Positions 49,336-61,415 of a stretch of 64,000 nt of DNA are shown in pieces. Origin of the DNA: Hydractinia symbiolongicarpus (Eukaryota; Cnidaria; Hydrozoa; Anthoathecata; Hydractiniidae); contig NC_079878.1 of NCBI RefSeq assembly GCF_029227915.1, positions 3,412,001-3,476,000 of the forward strand, given 5' to 3'. How positions within the stretch are numbered: position 1 is the stretch's first letter; every line of letters begins with the position of its first letter. A program made the position numbers and the translations under genes. The notes under the pieces were generated by a model. It did not search any database and had not been told where the DNA came from. It saw nothing but the letters and a program-made list of their open reading frames with translations.

Positions 49336-52300
49336 TTTTTTTAAATTATCTTTTCACCACTAAAACGCATGAGACTTGTAGTTTTCAAAAATGTTTTCAT
49401 TTTTGATGAGACGCTGAATAAAAGAAGTTTAATCGCCGGCAAACGAAAACCCGCCATTTCCCGTAAACCCCGGACTCGGCCCGTATAGTCAAAAGTATAC
49501 AAAGAAAGTACCCAGGGAGTAAACTCATTTCCCGAACGATTTTTTAAATTATTTTTTCACCACTAAAGCCCATGAGACTTGTAGTTTTTAGAAATGTTTT
49601 CATTTTTGATGAGACGCTGAATAAAAGAAGTTTAATCGCCGGCAAACGAAAACCCGCCATTTCCCGTAAACCCCGGACTCGGCCCATATAGTCAAAAGTA
49701 TACAAAGAAAGTACCCGGGGAGTAAACTCATTTCCCATGTATACAAAGAAAGTACCCTGTGATTAAACTCATTTCCAAAACGATTTTTTAAATTATTTTT
49801 TCACCACTAAAACGCATGAGACTTGTAGTTTTCAAAAATGTTTTCATTTTTGATGAGACGCTTATTAAAAGAAGTTTAATCGCCGGCAAACGAAAACCCG
49901 CCATTTCCCGTAAACCCTGGACTCGGCCCGTATAGTCAAAAGTATACGAAGAAAGTACCCAGGGAGTAAACTCATTTCCCGAACGATTTTTTATATTACT
50001 TTTTCACCACTAAAACGCATGAGACTTGTAGTTTTTAAAAATGTTTTCATTTTTGATGGGACGCTGAATAAAAGAAGCTTAATCGCCGGCACACGAAAAC
50101 CCGCGATTTCCCGTAAATCCCGGACTGGGCCCGTATAGTCAAAAGTATACAAAGAAAGTACCCAGGAAGTAAACTCATTTCCCGAACGATTTTTTAAATT
50201 ATTTTTTCACCACTAAAACGCATGATACTTGTAGTTTTTAAAAATGTTTTCATTTTTGATGAGACGCTGAATAAAAGAAGTTTAATCGCCGGCAAACGAA
50301 AACCCGCGAATTCCCGTAAATCCCCGACTCGGCCCGTATAGTCAAAAGTATACAAAGAAAGTACCCATGGAGTAAACTCATTTCCCGAACGATTTTTTAA
50401 ATTATTTTTTCACCACTAAAACGCATGAGACCTGTAGTTTTCAGAAATGTTTTCATTTTTGATGGGACGCTGAATAAAAGAAGTTTAATCGCCGGCACAC
50501 GAAAACCCGCGATTTCCCGTAAATCCCGGACTGGGCCCGTATATTCAAAAGTATACAAAGAAAGTACCCAGGGAGTAAACTCATTTCCCGAACGATTTTT
50601 TAAATTATTTTTTCACCACTAAAACGCATGAGACTTATAGTTTTTAAAAGTGTTTTCATTTTTGATGAGACGCTGAATAAAACAAGTTTAATCGCCGGCA
50701 AACGAAAACCCGCGATTTCCCGTAAATCCCGGACTCGGCCCGTATAGTCAAAAGTATACAGAGAAGGCACCCAGGGAGTAAACTCATTTCCCGAACGATT
50801 TTTTAAATTATTTTTTCACAACTAAAACGCATGAGACTTGTAGTATGCAGAAATGTTTTCATTTTTGATGAGACGCTTAATGAAAGTGGTTTAATCGCCG
50901 GCAAACGAAAACCCGCGATTTCCCGTAAATCCCGGACTCGGCCGTATAGTCAAAAGTATACAAAGAAGGTACCCAGGGAGTAAACTCATTTCCCGAACGA
51001 TTTTTTAAATTATTTTTTCATCACTAAAACGCATGAGACTTGTATTTTTTAGAAATGTTTTCATTTTTGATGAGACGTTTAATGAAAGTGGTTTAATCGC
51101 GGGCAAACGAAAACTTGCGATTTCCCGTAAATCCTGGGCTTGGCCCGTATAGTCAAATGTATACAAAGAAAGTACCCTGTGAGTAAACTCATTTCCAAAA
51201 CGATTTTTTAAATTATCTTTTCACCACTAAAACGCATGAGAGTTGTAGTTTTCAAAAATGTTTTTATTTTTGATGAGACGCTGAATAAAAGAAGTTTAAT
51301 CGCCGGCAAACGAAAACCCGCCATTTCACGTAAACCCCGGACTCGGCCCGTATAGTCAAAAGTATACAAAGAAAGTACCTAGGGAGTAAACTCATTTCCC
51401 GAACGATTTTTTAAATTATTTTTTCACCACTAAAGCGCATGGGACTTGTAGTTTACAAAAATGTTTTTATTTTTGATGAGACGCTGAATAAAAGAAGTGT
51501 AATCGCCGGCAAACGAAAACCTGCGATTTCCCTTAAATCCCGGACTCGGCCCGTATAGTCAAAAGTATACAAAGAATATACCCAGGGAGTAAACTCCTTT
51601 CCCGAACGATTTTTTAAATTATTATTTCACCACTAAAGCCCATGAGACTTGTAGTTTTTAAAAATGTTTTCATTTTTGATGAGACGCTGAATAAAAGAAG
51701 TTTAATCGCCGGCAAACGAAAACCCGCGATTTCCCGTAAATCCCGGACTCGGGCCGTATAGTCAAAAGTATACAAAGAAAGTACCCAGGGAGTAAACTTA
51801 TTTCCCGAACGATTTTTTAAATTATTTTTTCACCACTAAAACGCATGAGACTTGTAGTTTTCAGAAATGTTTTCATTTTTGATGAGACGCTTAATGAAAG
51901 TGGTTTAATCGCCGGCAAACGAAAACCCGCGATTTCCCGTAAAACCCGGGCTTGGCCCGTATAGTCGAATGCATACAAAGAAAGTACCCAGGGAGTAAAC
52001 TCATTTCCCGAACGATTTTTTAAATTATTATTTAACCACTAAAGCCCATGAGACTTGTAGTTTTTAAAAATGTTTTCATTTTTGATGAGACGCTGAATAA
52101 AAGAAGTTTAATCGCCGGCAAACGAAAACCCGCCACTTCCTGTAAATCCCCGACTCGGCCCGTATAGTCAAAAGTATACAAAGAAAGTACCCAGGGAGTA
52201 AACTCATTTCCCGAACGATTTTTTAAATTATTTTTTCACCACTAAAACGCATGAGACTTGTAGTTTGCAGAAATGTTTTCATTTTTGATGAGACGCTTAA

Positions 52301-53263
52301 TGAAAGTGGTTTAATCGCCGGCAAACGAAAACCCGCGATTTCCCGTAAATCCCGGACTCGGCCGTATATTCAAAAGTATACAAAGAAGGTACCCAGAGAG
52401 TAAACTCATTTCCCGAACGATTTTTTAAATTATTTTTTCACCACTAAAACGCATGAGACTTGTAGTTTGCTGAAATGTTTTCATTTTTGATGAGACGCTT
52501 AATGAAAGTGGCTTAATCGCCGGCAAACGAAAACCCGCGATTTCCCGTAAATCCCGGACTCGGCCGTATAGTCAAAAGTATACAAAGAAGGTACCCAGAG
52601 AGTAAACTCATTTCCCGAACGATTTTTTAAATTATTTTTTCACCACTAAAACGCATGAGACTTGTAGTTTGCAGAAATGTTTTCATTTTTGATGAGACGC
52701 TTAATGAAAGTGGTTTAATCGCCGGCAAACGAAAACCCGCGATTTCTCGTAAATCCCGGGCTTGGCCCGTATAGTCAAATGTATAAAAAGAAAGTACCCT
52801 GTGAGTAAACTCATTTCCAAAACGATTTTTTAAATTATCTTTTCACCACTAAAACGCATGAGACTTGTAGTTTTCAAAAATGTTTTCATTTTTGATGAGA
52901 CGCTGAATAAAAGAAGTTTAATCGCCGGCAAACGAAAACCCGCCATTTCCCGTAAACCCCGGACTCGGCCCGTATAGTCAAAAGTATACAAAGAAAGTAC
53001 CTAGGAAGTAAACTCATTTCCCGAACGATTTTTTAATTTATTTTTTCACCACTAAAACGCATGGGACTTGTAGTTTACAAAAATGTTTTCATTTTTGATG
53101 AGACTCTGACTAAAAGAAGTTTAATCGCCGGCAAACGAAAACCTGCAATTTCCCATAAATCCCGAACTCGGCCCGTATAGTCAAAAGTATACAAAGAAAG
53201 TACCCAGGGAGTAAACTCATTTCCTGAACGATTTTTTAATTTATTAATTCACCACTAAAGCCC
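49336..53263 (+). repeat. Composite zone including 3692-bp HOR copy 1
   Basis: From extended E 49572: T, D, a gatactt K unit, D 50425, I, Q, F, A, G, K, B, K, then H units, A (acctaggaag) and C (tctgactaaaag). The first 1.1 kb matches 53264 onward at +3692. The later H-A-C part resembles the fourteen-mer, so the block joins two HOR families. Confidence 0.7.
49572..49815 (+). repeat. 244-bp extended monomer, E type
   Basis: E-type extended unit without the ggatcgg deletion. It opens the 3692-bp offset block and is followed by T at 49816. Confidence 0.8.
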
Positions 53264-55535
53264 ATGAGACTTGTAGTTTTTAGAAATGTTTTCATTTTTG
53301 ACGAGACGCTGAATAAAAGAAATTTAATCGCCGGCAAACGAAAACCCGCCATTTCCCGTAAACCCCGGACTCGGCCCATATAGTCAAAAGTATACAAAGA
53401 AAGTACCCGGGGAGTAAACTCATTTCCCATGTATACAAAGAAAGTACCCTGTGATTAAACTCATTTCCCAAACGATTTTTTAAATTATTCTTTCACCACT
53501 AAAACGCATGAGACTTGTAGTTTTCAGAAATGTTTTCATTTTTGATGAGACGCTTATTAAAAGAAGTTTAATCGCCGGCAAACGAAAACCCGCCATTTCC
53601 CGTAAACCCTGGACTCGGCCCGTATAGTCAAAAGTATACGAAGAAAGTACCCAGGGAGTAAACTCATTTCCCGAACGATTTTTTATATTACTTTTTCACC
53701 ACTAAAACGCATGAGACTTGTAGTTTTTAAAAATGTTTTCATTTTTGATGGGACGCTGAATAAAAGAAGCTTAATCGCCGGCACACGAAAACCCGCGATT
53801 TCCCGTAAATCCCGGACTGGGCCCGTATAGTCAAAAGTATACAAAGAAAGTACCCCGGAAGTAAACTCATTTCCCGAACGATTTTTTAAATTATTTTTTC
53901 ACCACTAAAACGCATGATACTTGTAGTTTTTAAAAATGTTTTCATTTTTGATGAGACGCTGAATAAAAGAAGTTTAATCGCCGGCAAACGAAAACCCGCG
54001 AATTCCCGTAAATCCCCGACTCGGCCCGTATAGTCAAAAGTATACAAAGAAAGTACCCAGGGAGTAAACTCATTTCCCGAACGATTTTTTAAATTATTTT
54101 TTCACCACTAAAACGCATGAGACCTGTAGTTTTCAGAAATGTTTTCATTTTTGATGGGACGCTGAATAAAAGAAGTTTAATCGCCGGCACACGAAAACCC
54201 GCGATTTCCCGTAAATCCCGGACTGGGCCCGTATATTCAAAAGTATACAAAGAAAGTACCCAGGGAGTAAACTCATTTCCCGAACGATTTTTTAAATTAT
54301 TTTTTCACCACTAAAACGCATGAGACTAATAGTTTTCAAAAGTGTTTTCATTTTTGATGAGACGCTGAATAAAACAAGTTTAATCGCCGGCAACGGAAAA
54401 CCCGCGATTTCCCGTAAATCCCGGACTCGGCCGTATAGTCAAAAGTATACAAAGAAGGTACCGAGGGAGTAAACTCATTTCCCGAACGATTTTTTAAATT
54501 ATTTTTTCATCACTAAAACGCATGAGACTTGTATTTTTTAGAAATGTTTTCATTTTTGATGAGACGTTTAATGAAAGTGGTTTAATCGCCGGCAAACGAA
54601 AACTTGCGATTTCCCGTAAATCCTGGGCTTGGCCCGTATAGTCAAATGTATACAAAGAAAGTACCCTGTGAGTAAACTCATTTCCAAAACGATTTTTTAA
54701 ATTATTTTTTCACCACTAAAACGCATGAGACTTGTAGTTTTCAGAAATGTTTTCATTTTTGATGAGACGCTTAATGAAAGTGGTTTAATCGCCGGCAAAC
54801 GAAAACCCGCGATTTCCCGTAAATCCCGGGCTTGGCCCGTATAGTCGAATGCATACAAAGAAAGTACCCAGGGAGTAAACTCATTTCCCGAACGATTTTT
54901 TAAATTATTATTTAACCACTAAAGCCCATGAGACTTGTAGTTTTTAAAAATGTTTTCATTTTTGATGAGACGCTGAATAAAAGAAGTTTAATCGCCGGCA
55001 AACGAAAACCCGCCACTTCCTGTAAATCCCCGACTCGGCCCGTATAGTCAAAAGTATACAAAGAAAGTACCCAGGGAGTAAACTCATTTCCCGAACGATT
55101 TTTTAAATTATTTTTTCACCACTAAAGCCTATGGGACTTGTAGTTTACAAAAATATTTTTATTTTTGATGAGACGCTGAATAAAAGATGTGTAATCGCCG
55201 GCAAACGAAAACCTGCGATTTCCCGTAAATCCCGGACTCGGCCCGTATAGTCAAAAGTATACAAAGAAAATACCCAGGGAGTAAACTCATTTCCCGAACG
55301 ATTTTTTAAATTATTATTTCACCACTAAACCCATGAGACTTGTAGTTTTTAAAAATGTTTTCATTTTTGATGAGACGCTGAATAAAAGAAGTTTAATCGC
55401 CGGCAAACGAAAACCCGCGACTTCCCGTAAATCCCCGACTCGGCCCGTATAGTCAAAAGTATACAAAGAAAGTACCCAGGGAGTAAACTCATTTCCCGAA
55501 CAATTTTTTAAATTATTTTTTCACCACTAAAACGC
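53264..55535 (+). repeat. 3692-bp offset block, shortened copy 2
   Basis: Extended E 53264, T, D, K (gatactt), D 54117, then an I unit at 54320 whose tail is Q type (ggccgtatag, ggcaacggaaaacc), so one monomer was lost. It continues F, B, K, G, K up to the next extended P unit. Confidence 0.7.
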
Positions 55536-58500
55536 ATGAGACCTGTAGTTTTCAGAAATGTTTTCATTTTTGATGAGACGCTGAAAAAAAGAAGTTTAAT
55601 TGCCGGCAAACGAAACCCCGCCATTTCCCGTAAACCCCGGACTCGGCCCATATAGTCAAAAGTATACAAAGAAAGTACCCGGGGAGTAAACTCATTTCCC
55701 ATGTATACAAAGAAAGTACCCTGTGATTAAACTTATTTCCAAAACGATTTTTTAAATTATTTTTTCACCACTAAAACGCATGAGAGTTGTAGTTTTCAAA
55801 AATGTTTTCATTTTTGATGAGACGCTTATTAAAAGAAGTTTAATCGCCGGCAAACGAAAACCCGCCATTTCCCGTAAACCCCGGACTCGGCCCGTATAGT
55901 CAAAAGTATACAAAGAAAGTACCCAGGGAGTAAACTCATTTCCCGAACGATTTTTTAAATTACTTTTTCACCACTAAAACGCATGAGACTTGTAGTTTTC
56001 AAAAATGTTTTCATTTTTGATGAGACGCTTATTAAAAGAAGTTTATTCGCCGGCAAACGAAAACCCGCCATTTCCCGTAAACCCCGACTCGGCCCGTATA
56101 GTCAAAAGTATACAAAGAAAGTACCCAGGGAGTAAACTCATTTCACGAACGATTTTTTATATTATTTTTTCAACACTAAAACGCATGAGACTTGTAGTTT
56201 TTAAAAGTGTTTTCATTTTTGATGACACGCTGAACAAAAGAAGTTTAATCGCCGGCAAACGAAAACCTGCGATTTCCCGTAAATCCCGGACTCGGCCCGT
56301 ATAGTCAAAAGTATACAAAGAAGGTACCCAGAGAGTAAACTCATTTCCCGAACGATTTTTTAAATTATTTTTTCACCACTAAAACGCATGAGACTTGTAG
56401 TTTGCAGAAATGTTTTCATTTTTGATGAGACGCTTAATGAAAGTGGTTTAATCGCCGGCAAACGAAAACCCGCGATTTCCCGTAAATCCCGGACTCGGCC
56501 GTATAGTCAAAAGTATACAAAGAAGGTACCCAGAGAGTAAACTCATTTCCCGAACGATTTTTTAAATTATTTTTTCACCACTAAAACGCATGAGACTTGT
56601 AGTTTGCTGAAATGTTTTCATTTTTGATGAGACGCTTAATGAAAGTGGTTTAATTGCCGGCAAACGAAAACCCGCGATTTCCCGTAAATCCCGGACTCGG
56701 CCGTATAGTCAAAAGTATACAAAGAAGGTACCCAGAGAGTAAACTCATTTCCCGAACGATTTTTTAAATTATTTTTTCACCACTAAAACGCATGAGACTT
56801 GTAGTTTGCAGAAATGTTTTCATTTTTGATGAGACGCTTAATGAAAGTGGTTTAATCGCCGGCAAACGAAAACCCGCGATTTCTCGTAAATCCCGGGCTT
56901 GGCCCGTATAGTCAAATGTATAAAAAGAAAGTACCCTGTGAGTAAACTCATTTCCAAAACGATTTTTTAAATTATCTTTTCACCACTAAAACGCATGAGA
57001 CTTGTAGTTTTCAAAAATGTTTTCATTTTTGATGAGACGCTGAATAAAAGAAGTTTAATCGCCGGCAAACGAAAACCCGCCATTTCCCGTAAACCCCGGA
57101 CTCGGCCCGTATAGTCAAAAGTATACAAAGAAAGTACCTAGGAAGTAAACTCATTTCCCGAACGATTTTTTAATTTATTTTTTCACCACTAAAACGCATG
57201 GGACTTGTAGTTTACAAAAATGTTTTCATTTTTGATGAGACTCTGACTAAAAGAAGTTTAATCGCCGGCAAACGAAAACCTGCAATTTCCCGTAAATCCC
57301 GGACTCGGCCCGTATAGTCAAAAGTATACAAAGAAAGTACCCAGGGAGTAAACTCATTTCCTGAACGATTTTTTAATTTATTAATTCACCACTAAAACAC
57401 ATGAGACTGGTAGTTTTCAGAAATGTTTTCATTTTTGATGAGACTCTGACTAAAAGAAGTTTAATCGCCGGCAAACGAAAACCTGCAATTTCCCGTAAAT
57501 CCCGGACTCGGCCCGTATAGTCAAAAGTATACAAAGAAAGTACCCAGGGAGTAAACTCATTTCCTGAACGATTTTTTAATTTATTAATTCACCACTAAAG
57601 CCCATGAGACTTGTAGTTTTTAGAAATGTTTTCATTTTTGATGAGACGCTGAATAAAAGAAGTTTAATCGCCGGCAAACGAAAACCCGCAATTTCCCGTA
57701 ACCCCGGACTCGGCCCATATAGTCAAAAGTATACAAAGAAAGTACCCGGGGAGTAAACTCATTTCCCATGTATACAAAGAAAGTACCCTGTGATTAAACT
57801 CATTTCCAAAACGATTTTTTAAATTTGTTTTTCACCACTAAAACGCATGAGACTTGTAGTTTTCAAAAATGTTTTCATTTTTGATGAGACGCTTATTAAA
57901 AGAAGTTTAATCGCCGGGAAACGAAAACCCGCCATTTCCCGTAAACCCTGGACTCGGCCCGTATAGTCAAAAGTATACGAAGAAAGTACCCAGGGAGTAA
58001 ACTCATTTCCCGAACGATTTTTTATATTACTTTTTCACCACTAAAACGCATGAGACTTGTAGTTTTTAAAAATGTTTTCATTTTTGATGGGACGCTGAAT
58101 AAAAGAAGCTTAATCGCCGGCACACGAAAACCCGCGATTTCCCGTAAATCCCGGACTGGGCCCGTATAGTCAAAAGTATACAAAGAAAGTACCCAGGAAG
58201 TAAACTCATTTCCCGAACGATTTTTTAAATTATTTTTTCACCACTAAAACGCATGAGACTTGTAGTTTTTAAAAGTGTTTTCATTTTTGATGAGACGCTG
58301 AACAAAAGAAGTTTAATCGCCGGCAAACGAAAACCCGCGATTTCTCGTAAATCCCGGACTCGGCCCATATAGTCAAAAGTATACAAAGAAAGTACCCGGG
58401 GAGTAAACTCATTTCCCATGTATACAAAGAAAGTACCCTGTGATTAAACTCATTTCCAAAACGATTTTTTAAATTATTTTTTCACCACTAAAACGCATGA

Positions 58501-58901
58501 GACTTGTAGTTTTCAAAAATGTTTTTATTTTTGATGAGACGCTTATTAAAAGAAGTTTAATCGCCGGCAAACGAAAACCCGCCATTTCCTGTAAACCCTG
58601 GACTCGGCCCGTATAGTCAAAAGTATACAAAGAAAGTACCCAGGGAGTAAACTCATTTCCCGAACGATTTTTTATATTATTATTTCACCACTAAACCCAT
58701 GAGACTTGTAGTTTTTAAAAATGTTTTCATTTTTGATGAGACGCTGAATAAAAGAAGTTTAATCGCCGGCAAACGAAAACCCGCGACTTCCCGTAAATCC
58801 CCGACTCGGCCCGTATAGTCAAAAGTATACAAAGAAAGTACCCAGGGAGTAAACTCATTTCCCGAACAATTTTTTAAATTATTTTTTCACCACTAAAACG
58901 C
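55536..58901 (+). repeat. 3366-bp HOR, copy 1
   Basis: Starts with extended P. The length fits 16 x 203 plus 3 x 41 minus five single-base losses. Contains T (gagagttgtag), T (agtttattcgcc), Z, H, H, H, A, C, a second C-like unit (cacatgagactgg), extended E 57604, T, D, and extended 58253. The extended unit at 58253 begins like Z/K (tttttaaaagtg, gaacaaaag). Confidence 0.8.
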
Positions 58902-61415
58902 ATGAGACCTGTAGTTTTCAGAAATGTTTTCATTTTTGATGAGACGCTGAAAAAAAGAAGTTTAATTGCCGGCAAACGAAACCCCGCCATTTCCCGTAAA
59001 CCCCGGACTCGGCCCATATAGTCAAAAGTATACAAAGAAAGTACCCGGGGAGTAAACTCATTTCCCATGTATACAAAGAAAGTACCCTGTGATTAAACTT
59101 ATTTCCAAAACGATTTTTTAAATTATTTTTTCACCACTAAAACGCATGAGAGTTGTAGTTTTCAAAAATGTTTTCATTTTTGATGAGACGCTTATTAAAA
59201 GAAGTTTAATCGCCGGCAAACGAAAACCCGCCATTTCCCGTAAACCCCGGACTCGGCCCGTATAGTCAAAAGTATACAAAGAAAGTACCCAGGGAGTAAA
59301 CTCATTTCCCGAACGATTTTTTAAATTACTTTTTCACCACTAAAACGCATGAGACTTGTAGTTTTCAAAAATGTTTTCATTTTTGATGAGACGCTTATTA
59401 AAAGAAGTTTATTCGCCGGCAAACGAAAACCCGCCATTTCCCGTAAACCCCGGACTCGGCTCGTATAGTCAAAAGTATACAAAGAAAGTACCCAGGGAGT
59501 AAACTCATTTCTCGAACGATTTTTTATATTATTTTTTCACCACTAAAACGCATGAGACTTGTAGTTTTTCAAAGTGTTTTCATTTTTGATGACACGCTGA
59601 ACAAAAGAAGTTTAATCGCCGGCAAACGAAAACCTGCGATTTCCCGTAAATCCCGGACTCGGCCCGTATAGTCAAAAGTATACAAAGAAGGTACCCAGAG
59701 AGTAAACTCATTTCCCGAACGATTTTTTAAATTATTTTTTCACCACTAAAACGCATGAGACTTGTAGTTTGCAGAAATGTTTTCATTTTTGATGAGACGC
59801 TTAATGAAAGTGGTTTAATCGCCGGCAAACGAAAACCCGCGATTTCCCGTAAATCCCGGACTCGGCCGTATAGTCAAAAGTATACAAAGAAGGTACCCAG
59901 AGAGTAAACTCATTTCCCGAACGATTTTTTAAATTATTTTTTCACCACTAAAACGCATGAGACTTGTAGTTTGCTGAAATGTTTTCATTTTTGATGAGAC
60001 GCTTAATGAAAGTGGTTTAATCGCCGGCAAACGAAAACCCGCGATTTCCCGTAAATCCCGGACTCGGCCGTATAGTCAAAAGTATACAAAGAAGGTACCC
60101 AGAGAGTAAACTCATTTCCCGAACGATTTTTTAAATTATTTTTTCACCACTAAAACGCATGAGACTTGTAGTTTGCAGAAATGTTTTCATTTTTGATGAG
60201 ACGCTTAATGAAAGTGGTTTAATCGCCGGCAAACGAAAACCCGCGATTTCTCGTAAATCCCGGGCTTGGCCCGTATAGTCAAATGTGTAAAAAGAAAGTA
60301 CCCTGTGAGTAAACTCATTTCCAAAACGATTTTTTCAATTATCTTTTCACCACTAAAACGCATGAGACTTGTAGTTTTCAAAAATGTTTTCATTTTTGAT
60401 GAGACGCTGAATAAAAGAAGTTTAATCGCCGGCAAACGAAAACCCGCCATTTCCCGTAAACCCCGGACTCGGCCCGTATAGTCAAAAGTATACAAAGAAA
60501 GTACCTAGGAAGTAAACTCATTTCCCGAACGATTTTTTAATTTATTTTTTCACCACTAAAACGCATGGGACTTGTAGTTTACAAAAATGTTTTCATTTTT
60601 GATGAGACTCTGACTAAAAGAAGTTTAATCGCCGGCAAACGAAAACCTGCAATTTCCCGTAAATCCCGGACTCGGCCCGTATAGTCAAAAGTATACAAAG
60701 AAAGTACCCAGGGAGTAAACTCATTTCCTGAACGATTTTTTAATTTATTAATTCACCACTAAAGCCCATGAGACTTGTAGTTTTTAGAAATGTTTTCATT
60801 TTTGATGAGACGCTGAATAAAAGAAGTTTAATCGCCGGCAAACGAAAACCCGCAATTTCCCGTAACCCCGGACTCGGCCCATATAGTCAAAAGTACACAA
60901 AGAAAGTACCCGGGGAGTAAACTCATTTCCCATGTATACAAAGAAAGTACCCTGTGATTAAACTCATTTCCAAAACGATTTTTTAAATTTGTTTTTCACC
61001 ACTAAAACGCATGAGACTTGTAGTTTTCAAAAATGTTTTCATTTTTGATGAGACGCTTATTAAAAGAAGTTTAATCGCCGGCAAACGAAAACCCGCCATT
61101 TCCCGTAAACCCTGGACTCGGCCCGTATAGTCAAAAGTATACGAAGAAAGTACCCAGGGAGTAAACTCATTTCCCGAACGATTTTTTATATTACTTTTTC
61201 ACCACTAAAACGCATGAGACTTGTAGTTTTTAAAAATGTTTTCATTTTTGATGAGACGCTTAATGAAAGTGGTTTAATCGCCGGCAAACGAAAACCCGCG
61301 ATTTCTCGTAAATCCCGGGCTTGGCCCGTATAGTCAAAAGTATACAAAGAAGGTACCCAGAGAGTAAACTCATTTCCCGAACGATTTTTTAAATTACTTT
61401 TCACCACTAAAACGC
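58902..61415 (+). repeat. 3366-bp HOR, copy 2 (shortened)
   Basis: Shares gagagttgtag (59146) and agtttattcgcc (about 59408) with copy 1 at +3366. From about 60.7 kb the offset falls to about 3163 because the cacatgagactgg monomer at about 57.4 kb has no counterpart. It ends in a chimera at about 61217, where a D/K head meets an H-type tail (acccagagag). Confidence 0.75.

Noticed and set aside
56005-56304. 99-codon plus-strand frame as a gene
   Set aside because: It spans two ordinary monomers (T and Z). The match between frames comes from a single-base deletion (cccgtaaaccccgactcgg), and the equivalent positions elsewhere are closed.
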